Below, in pieces: positions 45,883 through 55,642 of a stretch of DNA of 64,000 nt. Both the position numbers and the translations under genes were made by a program. Each line of letters opens with the position of its first letter. The stretch's first letter is position 1. The notes under the pieces were generated by a model that worked only from the letters and a program-made list of their open reading frames with translations, had not been told where the DNA came from and did not search any database. Origin of the DNA: Caballeronia grimmiae (GTDB lineage: Bacteria; Pseudomonadota; Gammaproteobacteria; Burkholderiales; Burkholderiaceae); contig NZ_JFHE01000003.1 in NCBI RefSeq assembly GCF_000698555.1, positions 310,001 through 374,000 of the forward strand. The letters are read 5' to 3'.

Positions 45883-46347
45883 TTACGCGCCCATCCACGG
45901 CAGCCCGCGAAAGCACCATCCGGACACGGTTTTTCTGTGACCCTGAGCGTCCTTGTCGCCTTCGAAGCCTTCGAGCAGATCGAACGCTTGCTTGAACCCT
46001 GCCTTCTGCGCCGCGACCGCCGCGAGCTTCGAACGCGCGGCGCTGCGGCACAGGAAGAGAATCGGCGTATCCGGGGTGGCGACTTGTCGCAATTGTTCGA
46101 TAAACTCGTCGTTCGGCACGGAGCCGGGGTAGCGGATCCATTCGATATGCGCGTATTGCTCGCCGTTGATGGCCGGCCGTCCGACCCAGTCCAGTTCGGC
46201 GCGCGTCCGGACATCGACGAGGCGCGCGTTCGGTTCCAGTTGCAGCAGTTCGAAGGCTTCGGCAGGCAGGATGGCGCCGGCGTAGGAAAGGTTGTTGTCG
46301 GCCGCCCGGCGGGTGGCCGTGTCGTACAGTTGTTCGCGCGTGGTCAT
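45883..46347 (-). CDS. rhodanese-like sulfurtransferase
   Basis: The 154-residue single-domain rhodanese has LVDVRTRAELDWVG near the middle and the active-site loop CRSAARSK with the catalytic Cys. This C-R-S-x-x-R pattern fits single-domain thiosulfate sulfurtransferases. The C-terminal GHRKTVSGWCFRGLPW is typical of a proteobacterial subgroup. It is cytoplasmic, with no signal peptide. It is convergent with cutC and lies upstream of, and divergent from, the glnA control region. Confidence 0.9.
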   Translation of the reverse strand: MTTREQLYDTATRRAADNNLSYAGAILPAEAFELLQLEPNARLVDVRTRAELDWVGRPAINGEQYAHIEWIRYPGSVPNDEFIEQLRQVATPDTPILFLCRSAARSKLAAVAAQKAGFKQAFDLLEGFEGDKDAQGHRKTVSGWCFRGLPWMGA

Positions 46348-46437
46348 TTTCGTGTCTCCGCAAGCAAGGATGATTCGATTTTAGCTTGGCGACGGCATCG
46401 GAACGGCAGGCATCGAATTGGTGCAGATTCTGTCGAA

Positions 46438-46453
46438 TGCACTTAGGTGGTGC
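46438..46453. promoter_or_regulatory. NtrC-binding site 1 upstream of glnA
   Basis: TGCACTTAGGTGGTGC matches the NtrC dyad (GCAC-N7-GTGC). It lies about 170 bp before the expected glnA transcription start, a usual enhancer distance. Confidence 0.75.
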
Positions 46454-46479
46454 CAACCGAAAGTCACCAGCGGCACTCG

Positions 46480-46494
46480 GCACACGAATGGTGC
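46480..46494. promoter_or_regulatory. NtrC-binding site 2 upstream of glnA
   Basis: GCACACGAATGGTGC again matches GCAC-N7-GTGC. The centres of the two sites are 41-42 bp apart, about four helical turns, so both are on the same face of the DNA, suiting cooperative NtrC binding. Confidence 0.78.
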
Positions 46495-46591
46495 ATGTGA
46501 GACGAGCGTTCTTAAGCCGGTCGCGCAAGCGACGCAACAATGCGTGAAATTTCGCCAGTTTTATCAAGCGCTTGGCGCAAGAATGATGCGC

Positions 46592-46609
46592 TTGGCACGG
46601 AAGCTGCTT
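46592..46609 (+). promoter_or_regulatory. sigma-54 promoter of glnA
   Basis: TTGGCACGGAAGCTGCTT has the invariant GG (46594-46595) and GC (46606-46607) separated by exactly 10 bases and matches TGGCAC-N5-TTGCW closely. It is about 85 bp before the glnA ATG. With the two NtrC sites it makes the classic nitrogen-regulated promoter. Confidence 0.85.
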
Positions 46610-46693
46610 TTTCGTCCTCGATTGAGACGCAAGTGCAGGATTGGTCGAGGCGGCGGAGTGATCTGCCGACTTTTGTTAATCAGGAGATAGGTA

Positions 46694-48109
46694 ATGAGTA
46701 AATCCGTGGCCGACGTCATGCAACTCGTCAAGGACGAGGACGTCAAGTTTGTCGATTTCCGCTTCACCGACACGCGCGGCAAAGAACAACACGTTTCGGT
46801 GCCGGTATCGGCATTCGACGATGACAAGTTTGAAAGCGGCCACGCTTTCGACGGTTCGTCCATCGCCGGCTGGAAAGGCATCGAAGCGTCGGACATGCTG
46901 CTCGTCCCGGATGCGGACACCGCCTTCATCGACCCGTTCTACGAAGAATCGACGCTGGTTCTGACCTGCGACGTCGTCGAGCCCGCTGACGGCAAGGGTT
47001 ACGAGCGTGACCCGCGTTCGCTCGCGAAGCGCGCAGAGGCCTATCTCAAGAGCTCGGGCCTGGGCGACACCGCCTTCTTCGGTCCGGAGCCGGAATTCTT
47101 CATTTTCGACTCGGTGCAGTGGAACACGGACCAGTCGGGCACGTTCGTGAAGATCGGCTCGGAAGAAGCGCCGTGGTCGTCGGCGAAGGAATTCGAAGGC
47201 GGCAACACGGGCCATCGCCCGGGCACGAAAGGCGGCTATTTCCCGGTCGCGCCGGTCGACACGTTCCAGGACATCCGCTCGGAAATGTGCCTGCTGCTCG
47301 AGCAGATTGGCATTCCGGTCGAAGTGCACCACCACGAAGTGGCGGGCCAGGGCCAGAACGAAATCGGCACCAAGTTCTCGACGCTCGTTCAGCGCGCGGA
47401 CTGGCTGCAGCAGATGAAGTACATCATCCACAACGTCGCGCATACGTACGGCAAGACGGCGACGTTCATGCCGAAGCCGATCGTCGGCGATAACGGCTCG
47501 GGCATGCACGTTCACCAGTCGATCTGGAAGGACGGTCAGAACTTGTTCGCGGGCAACGGCTACGCCGGTCTGTCGGAATTCGCGCTGTTCTACATCGGCG
47601 GGATCATCAAGCACGCTCGCGCGCTGAACGCGATCACGAACCCGGGTACGAACTCGTACAAGCGTCTCGTGCCGCACTTCGAAGCGCCGGTGAAGCTGGC
47701 TTACTCGGCTCGCAACCGTTCGGCATCGATCCGTATTCCGCACGTGAGCAATCCGAAGGGCCGCCGTATCGAAACGCGCTTCCCGGATCCGCTGGCAAAT
47801 CCGTACCTGTGCTTCTCCGCGCTGATGATGGCGGGTCTCGACGGCGTGCAGAACAAGATCCATCCGGGCGAAGCAGCGGACAAGAACCTGTACGACCTGC
47901 CGCCGGAAGAGGACAAGAAGATCCCGACCGTGTGCGCCGGCCTCGACCAGGCGCTCGACGCACTCGACGCGGATCGCGAGTTCCTGACGCGCGGCGGCGT
48001 GTTCACGGATTCGATGCTCGACGCGTACATCGAACTGAAGACGAACGAGCTGCAACGTTATCGTCAGGCGGTGCATCCGATCGAGTTCGAGATGTACTAC
48101 TCGCTGTAA
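46694..48109 (+). CDS. glnA: glutamine synthetase, type I (GlnA)
   Basis: GlnA makes glutamine from glutamate, ammonia and ATP as a dodecamer. The 471-residue length and the motifs [39 protein letters not shown], the ATP-binding [16 protein letters not shown] and the adenylylation-site region [10 protein letters not shown] identify the GSI-beta form controlled by adenylylation. The start has AATCAGGAGATAGGTA upstream. Transcription comes from a sigma-54 promoter with two NtrC sites. A terminator separates it from ntrB. Confidence 0.98.
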   Translation: MSKSVADVMQLVKDEDVKFVDFRFTDTRGKEQHVSVPVSAFDDDKFESGHAFDGSSIAGWKGIEASDMLLVPDADTAFIDPFYEESTLVLTCDVVEPADGKGYERDPRSLAKRAEAYLKSSGLGDTAFFGPEPEFFIFDSVQWNTDQSGTFVKIGSEEAPWSSAKEFEGGNTGHRPGTKGGYFPVAPVDTFQDIRSEMCLLLEQIGIPVEVHHHEVAGQGQNEIGTKFSTLVQRADWLQQMKYIIHNVAHTYGKTATFMPKPIVGDNGSGMHVHQSIWKDGQNLFAGNGYAGLSEFALFYIGGIIKHARALNAITNPGTNSYKRLVPHFEAPVKLAYSARNRSASIRIPHVSNPKGRRIETRFPDPLANPYLCFSALMMAGLDGVQNKIHPGEAADKNLYDLPPEEDKKIPTVCAGLDQALDALDADREFLTRGGVFTDSMLDAYIELKTNELQRYRQAVHPIEFEMYYSL

Positions 48110-48121
48110 GGCATGACCGCG

Positions 48122-48152
48122 GCGCTTCATTCATGGCTGTTCGATGAAGCGC
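48122..48152 (+). other. inverted repeat after glnA
   Basis: GCGCTTCAT and ATGAAGCGC pair with a 13-nt loop a few bases after the glnA stop, ahead of the real terminator. It has no U-tract and may stabilise the 3' end of the glnA message. Confidence 0.45.
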
Positions 48153-48175
48153 GCCACGCGACGTGATGCGACAAC

Positions 48176-48206
48176 AAAAAGGGACGGCGCGCCGTCCCTT
48201 TTTTAA
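48176..48206 (+). terminator. rho-independent terminator between glnA and ntrB
   Basis: AAAAAGGGACGGC and GCCGTCCCTTTTTT form a strong, nearly perfect hairpin followed by T. It would reduce read-through from the strong glnA promoter into ntrB-ntrC. Confidence 0.88.
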
Positions 48207-48257
48207 TCGCCGTCGCGTCGAAGAAGCGACCTTGCTGGCCCACATCTTTCCTGTTCG

Positions 48258-49400
48258 ATGGTGCTAAAGAATCTCATCAAGGCCCGCAAGGGTCACGCCG
48301 ATGCGCTCTCCGACGATGCCCAGCTCGCCGCGACCGGCCTGTTGCCCGGCCTCGAAGCGCTGCCCACCGTCGTGCTCGTGCTCGACAAGCGCACGAGCAG
48401 GATCGCTTATGCGAACCCATCGGCGGAATCGATGCTGGAGATGTCGCGCAAGCAGCTGACGCAGACGCACTGGCCCGATCTTTTCGCCAACGCCGACGAA
48501 CTCGCGACGACCATCGCGTCGATCGCGGAGAACCGCTTCAACGCGACGCGGCTCGACGCCGTGCTCGAGCGCGCCGGACGCGAATCGGTGCATGTGCACG
48601 CGATCGTCGCCTATCTCGAAGCCGCGACCGATTACGTGCTGCTCGAACTCTTCGAGAACGAGCGTCATCTGCGGACCGATCGCGAAGAGCGCATTCACGA
48701 CCTCACGGCGGTCAACAAACAGCTCATCCGCAATCTCGCTCACGAGATCAAGAATCCGCTCGGCGGCATCCGCGGCGCGGCGCAATTGCTCGAATTCGAA
48801 CTGGGCGCGCTGCGACGCGACGAGCTGCGCGAATACACGCAGGTCATCATCAAGGAATCCGACCGATTGCAGACGCTCGTCGACAGGCTGCTGGAGCCGC
48901 ATCGGCATCCGCATATCGTCGGCGACGTGAACATCCACGAAGTGTGCGAGCGCGTGCGCGCCGTGATTCTCGCGGAGTTCCCGCGCGGCCTGACGATCGA
49001 GCGCGACTACGACGTGAGCGTGCCCGACCTGCGCGGCGACAAGGAGCAACTGATTCAGGCCGTGCTCAACATCGTGCGCAACGCGGCCGAGGCGCTCAGG
49101 GAGCGCATTTCGCAAGGCGACGCGAAGATCGAACTGCGCACGCGCATCGCGCGCAAGGTCACGATCGGCAAACGCCTGCACAAACTGGCACTGGACTTGC
49201 ATATCACTGACAACGGTCCTGGCATTCCCGGCGAGATTCGCGATCGCATCTTTTTTCCGCTCGTGTCGGGCCGGGAAGACGGCAGCGGTCTGGGTCTCAC
49301 GCTCGCGCAATCGTTCGTGCAGCAGCACGACGGGCTGATCGAAGTGGAAAGCAAGCCGGGCTGTACCGAGTTCACCATTCTGTTGCCGTTCGGAAACTGA
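48258..49400 (+). CDS. ntrB: nitrogen regulation sensor kinase NtrB (GlnL)
   Basis: NtrB is the cytoplasmic kinase/phosphatase that, under PII control, phosphorylates NtrC when nitrogen is limiting. The 380-residue protein has an N-terminal PAS domain (about 30-140, LPTVVLVLDKRTSRIAYANPSAESML), the H-box NLAHEIKNPLGGIRGAAQLLE and an HATPase domain with NIVRNAAEAL, DNGPGIP and GSGLGLTLAQSF. There are no membrane segments, as expected. It lies 148 bp after glnA, beyond a terminator, and about 110 bp before ntrC. Confidence 0.95.
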   Translation: MVLKNLIKARKGHADALSDDAQLAATGLLPGLEALPTVVLVLDKRTSRIAYANPSAESMLEMSRKQLTQTHWPDLFANADELATTIASIAENRFNATRLDAVLERAGRESVHVHAIVAYLEAATDYVLLELFENERHLRTDREERIHDLTAVNKQLIRNLAHEIKNPLGGIRGAAQLLEFELGALRRDELREYTQVIIKESDRLQTLVDRLLEPHRHPHIVGDVNIHEVCERVRAVILAEFPRGLTIERDYDVSVPDLRGDKEQLIQAVLNIVRNAAEALRERISQGDAKIELRTRIARKVTIGKRLHKLALDLHITDNGPGIPGEIRDRIFFPLVSGREDGSGLGLTLAQSFVQQHDGLIEVESKPGCTEFTILLPFGN

Positions 49401-49514
49401 GGGCATCGACCGGCAAGGACAACCGACTATCAAACAGGCGCCGCTGCTTGACCTGAAGCCTGACCGTTTCGACGGGCATACACCGAACCACACGAAGACT
49501 TCTCGCCGAACGAT

Positions 49515-51008
49515 ATGAAGCCGATCTGGATAGTAGACGACGACCAATCCATCCGCTGGGTGCTGGAAAAAGCCCTCGCACGAGAGAACTTCACGACGCG
49601 CAGCTTCTCTGGCGTGCGCGATGCGCTCGCCGCGCTCGAAACCGACAGCCCGCAGGTGCTGGTTTCGGATATCCGCATGCCCGGCGGCTCGGGGCTCGAA
49701 CTGCTGCAAACCGTGCGTGACCGGCTGCCGGGGCTGCCGGTGATCATCATGACGGCGTTCTCCGATCTCGACAGCGCCGTCGCGGCTTTCCAGGGCGGCG
49801 CGTTCGAATACCTCGCCAAGCCGTTCGACATCGACAAGGCGGTCGAGCTGATCCGCCGCGCCGTCGACGAAAGCATGCGTGGCGATGCCGCCTACGACGA
49901 GCGCGTGACGGAAACGCCCGAGATGCTCGGCCAGGCGCCCGCGATGCAGGACATGTTCCGTGCGATCGGCCGCCTGTCGCATTCGGCGGCGACCGTCCTC
50001 ATCACGGGCGAATCAGGCACCGGAAAGGAGCTTGTTGCGCGCGCGTTGCACCGACATAGCCCGCGCGCGAACGGACCGTTCATCGCGCTGAACACGGCGG
50101 CGATTCCGAAGGATCTGCTGGAATCCGAACTATTCGGCCACGAGCGCGGCGCATTCACCGGCGCGCAGGCGATGCGTCAGGGCCGCTTCGAGCAGGCGGA
50201 GAACGGCACGCTGTTTCTCGATGAAATCGGCGACATGCCGTTCGATCTGCAAACGCGGCTGTTGCGCGTGCTGTCCGACGGGCAGTTCTATCGCGTGGGC
50301 GGGCACAATCCGCTGCGCGCGAATGTACGCGTGATCGCGGCGACGCATCAGAATCTGGAATCGCGCGTGAGACAGGGCTTGTTTCGCGAGGACTTGTATC
50401 ACCGTCTGAACGTGATCCGCCTGCGGCTGCCCGCACTGCGCGAACGAAGCGAAGACATTCCGCTGCTCGCGCGCCATTTCCTGCAGAAAAGCGCGCGCGA
50501 TCTGGGCGTCGAGCCGAAGCGCGTCTCCGACGATGCGCTCGCGTATCTCGCGTCGCTGCCGTTTCCGGGCAACGTGCGGCAACTCGAGAATCTGTGCAAC
50601 TGGCTCACGGTGATGGCGCCCGCACAGGTGATCGAGCAGAAGGATCTGCCGCCCGATCTCACGGCGCGTCAGGAGACATCGGCGGAGGTGATCGCGGTAT
50701 CGCCCGATGGCGCGGCCGCGCTCAACGGTGCAGTGGCGGGCGCTGCGGCGGCATCCGGTGCGGCGACCGCGGCCCCGGCGGGCGTGCCGGTGAGCGTGTG
50801 GGAAAGCGGCTTGCGCACGGAAGTCGCGCGCCTGTTGCGTGAGAACTCCGCCGATGTGATGGATGAACTCGCGCGCCGCTTCGAAGCCGCCGTGATTCGC
50901 GAGGCGCTCGACTTCACGCGCGGGCGCAAGGTCGAGGCGGCGGAGCGGCTGGGTATCGGCCGCAATACGATCACGCGCAAGATTCAGGAATTGCATCTCG
51001 ACGCGTGA
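49515..51008 (+). CDS. ntrC: nitrogen regulation response regulator NtrC (GlnG)
   Basis: NtrC activates sigma-54 promoters such as that of glnA. The 497-residue protein has a receiver domain (IVDDDQSIR, phosphoacceptor Asp in [10 protein letters not shown]). The AAA+ domain has GESGTGKE (Walker A), [13 protein letters not shown] (the sigma-54-contacting loop) and [12 protein letters not shown]-terminal Fis-type helix-turn-helix follows ([19 protein letters not shown]). An Ala-rich linker at about residues 400-425 separates the last two. It ends 12 bp from the convergent xthA. Confidence 0.97.
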   Translation: MKPIWIVDDDQSIRWVLEKALARENFTTRSFSGVRDALAALETDSPQVLVSDIRMPGGSGLELLQTVRDRLPGLPVIIMTAFSDLDSAVAAFQGGAFEYLAKPFDIDKAVELIRRAVDESMRGDAAYDERVTETPEMLGQAPAMQDMFRAIGRLSHSAATVLITGESGTGKELVARALHRHSPRANGPFIALNTAAIPKDLLESELFGHERGAFTGAQAMRQGRFEQAENGTLFLDEIGDMPFDLQTRLLRVLSDGQFYRVGGHNPLRANVRVIAATHQNLESRVRQGLFREDLYHRLNVIRLRLPALRERSEDIPLLARHFLQKSARDLGVEPKRVSDDALAYLASLPFPGNVRQLENLCNWLTVMAPAQVIEQKDLPPDLTARQETSAEVIAVSPDGAAALNGAVAGAAAASGAATAAPAGVPVSVWESGLRTEVARLLRENSADVMDELARRFEAAVIREALDFTRGRKVEAAERLGIGRNTITRKIQELHLDA

Positions 51009-51020
51009 ACCTTCGCGGGA

Positions 51021-51800
51021 TCAGCAACCGATGTTCGCGATCACCGGCGCGTGATCGGAAGGCTGGTCCCACTTGCGCGGCGCCTTGTCGACTTCGCACG
51101 ACGAACACAGTTCCGTGAGATCGGCCGACAGCAGAATATGGTCGATGCGCAGCCCCGCGTTGCGCCGGAACGCCATCATTCGATAATCCCACCACGTGTA
51201 GAGCTTTTCGGGCTGCTCGAACTTGCGGAAGGCATCGGTCAGGCCGAGTCCGACGAGTTGCAGGAAATGCGCGCGCTCTTCGGGCGACACGAGGTTTTGT
51301 CCTTCCCATGCTTTCGGATCGTGCACGTCGCGGTCGTCGGGCGCGATGTTGTAGTCGCCGAGCAGCGCGAGCTTCGGGAACTGCGTCATCTCTTCTCGCA
51401 GCCACTCGCGCAACGCATCGAGCCAGCGCATCTTGTAGGCGAACTTGTCGCTGCCGGGCGCTTGCCCGTTCGGGAAATACGCGGAGACGATGCGCATATC
51501 GTTGACGGTCGCCGCAATCACGCGCTGCTGCAGATCTTCGAAGCCGGGGATGTTGCGCACGACGGTCGCATCGTGAACGTCGATACCGTCGCGCACCAGA
51601 ATGCCCACGCCGTTATAGGTCTTTTGTCCCGCGAACCAGCTTTTGTAGCCGGCCGCTTCGAGTTCGGCGCGCGGGAATTTCTCGTCGGGCAGCTTGAGCT
51701 CCTGAAGACACAGGACATCGACTTGCGAGACTTGCAGCCAGTCGATGACGTGCTGCAGGCGGACCTTGAGAGAGTTGACGTTCCAGGTGGCGATTTTCAT
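51021..51800 (-). CDS. xthA: exodeoxyribonuclease III (XthA)
   Basis: XthA is an AP endonuclease and 3'-5' exonuclease of base excision repair. The 259-residue protein starts MKIATWNVNSLKVRLQHVIDWL and has CLQELKLPDEKFP, FPNGQAPGS, LLGDYNIAPDDRDVHDP, RIDHILLS and SDHAPV, the full exonuclease III active-site set. The ATG at 51800 was chosen because the conserved strand begins there; the frame extends to 51995 without similarity. It is divergent from the cytosine deaminase gene with about 250 bp between them. Confidence 0.96.
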   Translation of the reverse strand: MKIATWNVNSLKVRLQHVIDWLQVSQVDVLCLQELKLPDEKFPRAELEAAGYKSWFAGQKTYNGVGILVRDGIDVHDATVVRNIPGFEDLQQRVIAATVNDMRIVSAYFPNGQAPGSDKFAYKMRWLDALREWLREEMTQFPKLALLGDYNIAPDDRDVHDPKAWEGQNLVSPEERAHFLQLVGLGLTDAFRKFEQPEKLYTWWDYRMMAFRRNAGLRIDHILLSADLTELCSSCEVDKAPRKWDQPSDHAPVIANIGC

Positions 51801-52048
51801 TGACGGCGGGGCGGTGAGTGCGTGACTTGTCGATCGAAGGACGAATGATAACGCCATGGGGCGTTGCGGCTGATGGGTTGGCGATTGACCTCTGCGTATA
51901 GCGTCGCGGTCATTGCGCCACCAACACAACCATCGTTGCGCTTCGTGTTCAATGCTCGCGACAGAGAACGTCGCCGACACAGCACTTTCAACCACGCGTT
52001 AATGTCTCGCTACAATCGATCAAACAGCCACCGACGGAGAGTTCGCAG

Positions 52049-53323
52049 ATGGACATCATCATTCGCCGCGCATCGCTCGTTCGTTCGACCGGCCTCGTCG
52101 ATATCGGCATGGAAGCGGGCCGCATCGCCGCGATCGAGCCGCATCTGAACGCGACCGCGCGCGACGAAATCGACGCCGAAGGCTCGCTCGTCACCGCGCC
52201 TTTCGTCGATGCTCACTTCCACATGGACGCAACGCTCTCCTACGGCTTGCCGCGCGTGAACGCATCGGGGACGCTGCTGGAAGGCATCGCGTTATGGGGT
52301 GAGCTGAAGCCCGAACTGACGCAGGAAGCGATCGTCGAGCGCGCGCTGCAATACTGCGACTGGGCCGTCGCGCGCGGTCTGCTTGCGATCCGCTCACACG
52401 TCGATGTGTGCGATCCGCGTCTGCTCGCGGTTGAAGCGCTCGTCGAAGTGAAGCGGCGCGTGAAGCCGTATCTCGATCTGCAACTCGTCGCGTTTCCGCA
52501 GGACGGCGTGCTGCGCAGCGCGGGCGCGTTCGATAACCTGAAGCGCGCGATCGAGTTGGGCGTCGATGTCGTCGGCGGCATTCCGCACTTCGAGCGCACG
52601 ATGGCCGACGGCGCCGCATCCATCAAGCTGCTGTGCGAGTTCGCGGCGGAGCGCGGCCTGCGCGTCGACATGCATTGCGACGAATCCGACGATCCGATGT
52701 CCCGCCATATCGAAACGCTCGCGGCGGAAACACATCGGCTCGGGCTGCACGGACGCGTGACCGGCTCGCATCTCACGTCGATGCACTCGATGGACAATTA
52801 CTACGTCAGCAAGCTGATTCCGCTGATGCGCGAGTCCGGCGTGGCGGCCATCGCGAATCCGCTCATCAACATCACGCTGCAAGGGCGCTCGGATACATAC
52901 CCGAAGCGGCGCGGCATGACGCGTGTGCCGGAACTGATGGCGGCCGGCATCGACGTGGCGTTCGGCCACGACTGCGTGATGGACCCGTGGTACAGCCTCG
53001 GCTCGGGCGACATGCTGGAGGTTGCGCACATGGGCTTGCACGTCGCGCAGATGACGGGCGTCGATGCAATGCGCGCCTGCTTCGACGCCGTCACGACGAC
53101 GCCCGCGCGCATTCTCGGGCTCGAAGGCTATGGCATCGAAGTGGGATGTCAGGCGGATTGCGTCGTGCTCGATGCCCGCGATCCGATCGAAGCGATACGC
53201 CTGCGCGCGGCGCGCACGGCGGTCATCAGAAGAGGGAAGGTGGTGAGCCGCAGCCCGGCCATGCGCGCGACGCTCGCGCTCGAAGGCCGGCCCGCGGAAG
53301 TGGACTTCAGGATCAGGCGCTAG
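52049..53323 (+). CDS. cytosine deaminase (CodA-like amidohydrolase)
   Basis: The 424-residue amidohydrolase has DAHFHMD (metal site), HCDESDDPMSRH, GSHLTSMHS, NPLINITLQGRSDTYPKRRG and FGHDCVMDPWYSLG. The stretch with TYPKRRGMTRVPEL is characteristic of E. coli-type CodA, which deaminates cytosine to uracil for pyrimidine salvage. Related enzymes act on isoguanine or other N-heterocycles, so the exact substrate is probable rather than certain. The start has GACGGAGAGTTC upstream. No codB-type permease is adjacent. It ends at a terminator shared with the convergent prlC. Confidence 0.88.
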   Translation: MDIIIRRASLVRSTGLVDIGMEAGRIAAIEPHLNATARDEIDAEGSLVTAPFVDAHFHMDATLSYGLPRVNASGTLLEGIALWGELKPELTQEAIVERALQYCDWAVARGLLAIRSHVDVCDPRLLAVEALVEVKRRVKPYLDLQLVAFPQDGVLRSAGAFDNLKRAIELGVDVVGGIPHFERTMADGAASIKLLCEFAAERGLRVDMHCDESDDPMSRHIETLAAETHRLGLHGRVTGSHLTSMHSMDNYYVSKLIPLMRESGVAAIANPLINITLQGRSDTYPKRRGMTRVPELMAAGIDVAFGHDCVMDPWYSLGSGDMLEVAHMGLHVAQMTGVDAMRACFDAVTTTPARILGLEGYGIEVGCQADCVVLDARDPIEAIRLRAARTAVIRRGKVVSRSPAMRATLALEGRPAEVDFRIRR

Positions 53324-53330
53324 AAGCAAA

Positions 53331-53353
53331 AACCCCGGCGGTTCGCCGGGGTT
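53331..53353. terminator. bidirectional terminator between the deaminase gene and prlC
   Basis: AACCCCGGCG and CGCCGGGGTT pair with a 3-nt loop. The T-run is on the minus strand (GGGGTTTTTGC), so it is stronger for prlC. Confidence 0.85.
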
Positions 53354-53368
53354 AATTGAAGCCGAAGC

Positions 53369-55486
53369 TTAGTGAAGCGTCTGCCCGGCCATGCCGTTAT
53401 GACGCAACAACGCGTCGATGTTCGGCTCGCGTCCGCGGAACGCCTTGAACGATTCCATCGCGGGACGGCTTCCGCCGACTTCGAGAATCTCCCGGCGATA
53501 GCGCGTGCCGGTCTCCGCATTCAGCACCGAACCGCTGGCGGCCTTCGCGGCTTCCTCGAATGCGGCGTACGCATCGGCGGACAACACTTCGGCCCACTTG
53601 TAGCTGTAGTAGCCCGCCGCATAACCGCCCGCGAAGATATGGCTGAACGTGTTCGGCCAGCGCGAGAACGGCGTTTGCGGAATCACGTGGAATTTCTCGT
53701 TGATCTCGCGGGCGAGGTCGTTGACGTTCTGCGTCGCGTTTGCCGGATCGTACGACGTGTGCAGCACCATGTCGAACATCGAGAAGACGATCTGGCGCAG
53801 CGTGCCGAGTCCGCTCTGAAAGTTCTTCGCGGCGAGCATCTTGTCGAAGAGTTCGCGCGGCAGCGTCGCGCCGGTATCGACGTGGGCGGACATGTCCGTC
53901 AGCACGTCCCACTCCCAGCAAAAGTTCTCCATGAACTGCGACGGCAGTTCGACCGCATCCCATTCCACGCCGTTGATGCCGGACACGCCCAGTTCGTCAA
54001 CGCGCGTCAGCATGTGATGCAGCCCGTGCCCGAACTCGTGGAACAGCGTGATGACTTCATCGTGCGTGAAGCAAGCGGGCTTGCCGCCGACCGGCGCGGA
54101 GAAGTTGCAGGTGAGATACGCGACCGGCGTCTGCACGCCGCCTTCGCTGCGCTTGTGGCGCGCGCGGGCGTCGTCCATCCATGCGCCGCCGCGTTTGCCT
54201 TCGCGAGCGTACAAGTCCAGATAGAACTGCGCGACCAGCGAGCCGTCCTTGTTTTCGACGCGGAAGAAGCGCACATCCGGATTCCACACGGCGGCTTCAT
54301 CGCGACGAATCGATACGTTGAAAAGCGTCTCGGTGACCTTGAAGAGACCCTTCAGCACCGCTTCCTGCGGGAAGTACTGCTTCACTTCGTTCTCGGAGAA
54401 CGAATAGCGTTTCTGACGCAGACGCTCCGCCGCGAACGCGATATCCCACGGCTGAAGCTCGGGCATGCCGAGTTCCGTCGCAGCGAAGGCGCGCAGTTCC
54501 ATCCAGTCGTTTTCGGCATAGGGACGCGCGCGCACGGCGAGATCTTCCAGAAACGCGATGACCTGGGCGGGCGATTCCGCCATCTTCGGCGCAAGCGATA
54601 CTTCCGCGAAGTTCTGATAGCCGAGCGTGCGCGCCTCTTCGAGACGCAGCTTCAAGTGCTCGACGATATTCTGCGTGTTGTCCCACTCGGCCTTGCCGTG
54701 ACCGTAGGTCTCGCCGAGTTCGGACGCACGCGTGACATACGCGCGATACATCGCCTCGCGCAACGGACGATGCTCCGCATATTGCAGCACCGGGAAATAC
54801 GACGGGAAGTGCAGCGTGAACTTCCAGCCGTCCTTGCCTTCCTTCTGCGCGGCTTCGCGAGCCGCTTCGATCACGTCGCCGGGCAGGCCGGCGAGGTCGC
54901 TCTGCTGCGTGACGATGTACGCGTAGGCGTTGGTCGAGTCGAGCACGTGATCCGAAAATGCTTTCGACAACGCCGCCTGCTCTTCCTGCAACTGTGCGAA
55001 ACGCGGCTTGCGGTCTTCGGGCAACTCCGCGCCCGACAGACGGAAGTCGCGCAGCGAGTTCTCGAGGATCTTCTTGCGTTCCGGCGACAGTCCGGCGAAT
55101 GCATCGCTCGCGGCGATCGCCTTGTACTTCTCGTACAGCGCGAGATTCTGGCCGACGCTCGCGGAAAATTCGGTGACGCGCGGCAGGTTTTCGGCATGCG
55201 CGGCACGCAGTTCGGGCGTATCCGCGACGGCATTCAGATGCCCGACGATGCCCCACGCGCGCGAGAGCTTTTCCGATTCGCGTTCGACTGCCTCGACGAC
55301 GTCCGTCCACGTGGCGGGCGTTTCCGGGGCGCTCGCGCGATCGACGGCGTCTTTGGCCGCGGCGAGCAGCACGTCGAGCGCCGGCGTGACATGCTCGGGC
55401 CGGATGTCGCCGAAACGCGGCAAGTCGGAGAAATCGAGCAGCGGATTGGCCGCTGCGGTCGGCGTGACGGCGGTGATATCGCTCAT
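53369..55486 (-). CDS. prlC: oligopeptidase A (PrlC), M3-family zinc metallopeptidase
   Basis: PrlC degrades cytoplasmic oligopeptides, including cleaved signal peptides. The 705-residue length fits, and the zinc site HEFGHGLHH is at 483-491. Other family segments are NFSAPVGGKPACFTHDE just before it and FSHIFAGGYAAGYYSYKWAEVLSADAY near the C-terminus. There is no signal peptide. It lies 156 bp downstream of folD on the same strand; a GC-rich hairpin without a U-tract lies between them. Confidence 0.96.
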   Translation of the reverse strand: MSDITAVTPTAAANPLLDFSDLPRFGDIRPEHVTPALDVLLAAAKDAVDRASAPETPATWTDVVEAVERESEKLSRAWGIVGHLNAVADTPELRAAHAENLPRVTEFSASVGQNLALYEKYKAIAASDAFAGLSPERKKILENSLRDFRLSGAELPEDRKPRFAQLQEEQAALSKAFSDHVLDSTNAYAYIVTQQSDLAGLPGDVIEAAREAAQKEGKDGWKFTLHFPSYFPVLQYAEHRPLREAMYRAYVTRASELGETYGHGKAEWDNTQNIVEHLKLRLEEARTLGYQNFAEVSLAPKMAESPAQVIAFLEDLAVRARPYAENDWMELRAFAATELGMPELQPWDIAFAAERLRQKRYSFSENEVKQYFPQEAVLKGLFKVTETLFNVSIRRDEAAVWNPDVRFFRVENKDGSLVAQFYLDLYAREGKRGGAWMDDARARHKRSEGGVQTPVAYLTCNFSAPVGGKPACFTHDEVITLFHEFGHGLHHMLTRVDELGVSGINGVEWDAVELPSQFMENFCWEWDVLTDMSAHVDTGATLPRELFDKMLAAKNFQSGLGTLRQIVFSMFDMVLHTSYDPANATQNVNDLAREINEKFHVIPQTPFSRWPNTFSHIFAGGYAAGYYSYKWAEVLSADAYAAFEEAAKAASGSVLNAETGTRYRREILEVGGSRPAMESFKAFRGREPNIDALLRHNGMAGQTLH

Positions 55487-55515
55487 GGCTCTCCCAGTTT
55501 CGTGTTCAGTGAAGC

Positions 55516-55550
55516 GCGGGACGGGCCAGCAATGCCGAGGCCCGTCCCGC
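55516..55550 (-). other. perfect 12-bp hairpin between folD and prlC
   Basis: GCGGGACGGGCC (55516-55527) and GGCCCGTCCCGC (55539-55550) pair perfectly with an 11-nt loop. No T-run follows on either strand, so it is not a standard terminator. It may be a processing or attenuation structure in a folD-prlC transcript. Confidence 0.5.
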
Positions 55551-55642
55551 TCTAATGAAATGCCTGTCCGGACATTATTGGGGCGGCAGGGCCAAAATCC
55601 AATTGATTGTTTCCAAAGAGACGATTGGCGGTCCCCCTGAAC

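Noticed and set aside
53372..55555. A 727-codon plus-strand frame across prlC
   Set aside because: Antisense shadow of prlC; Arg-rich translation, no start signal.
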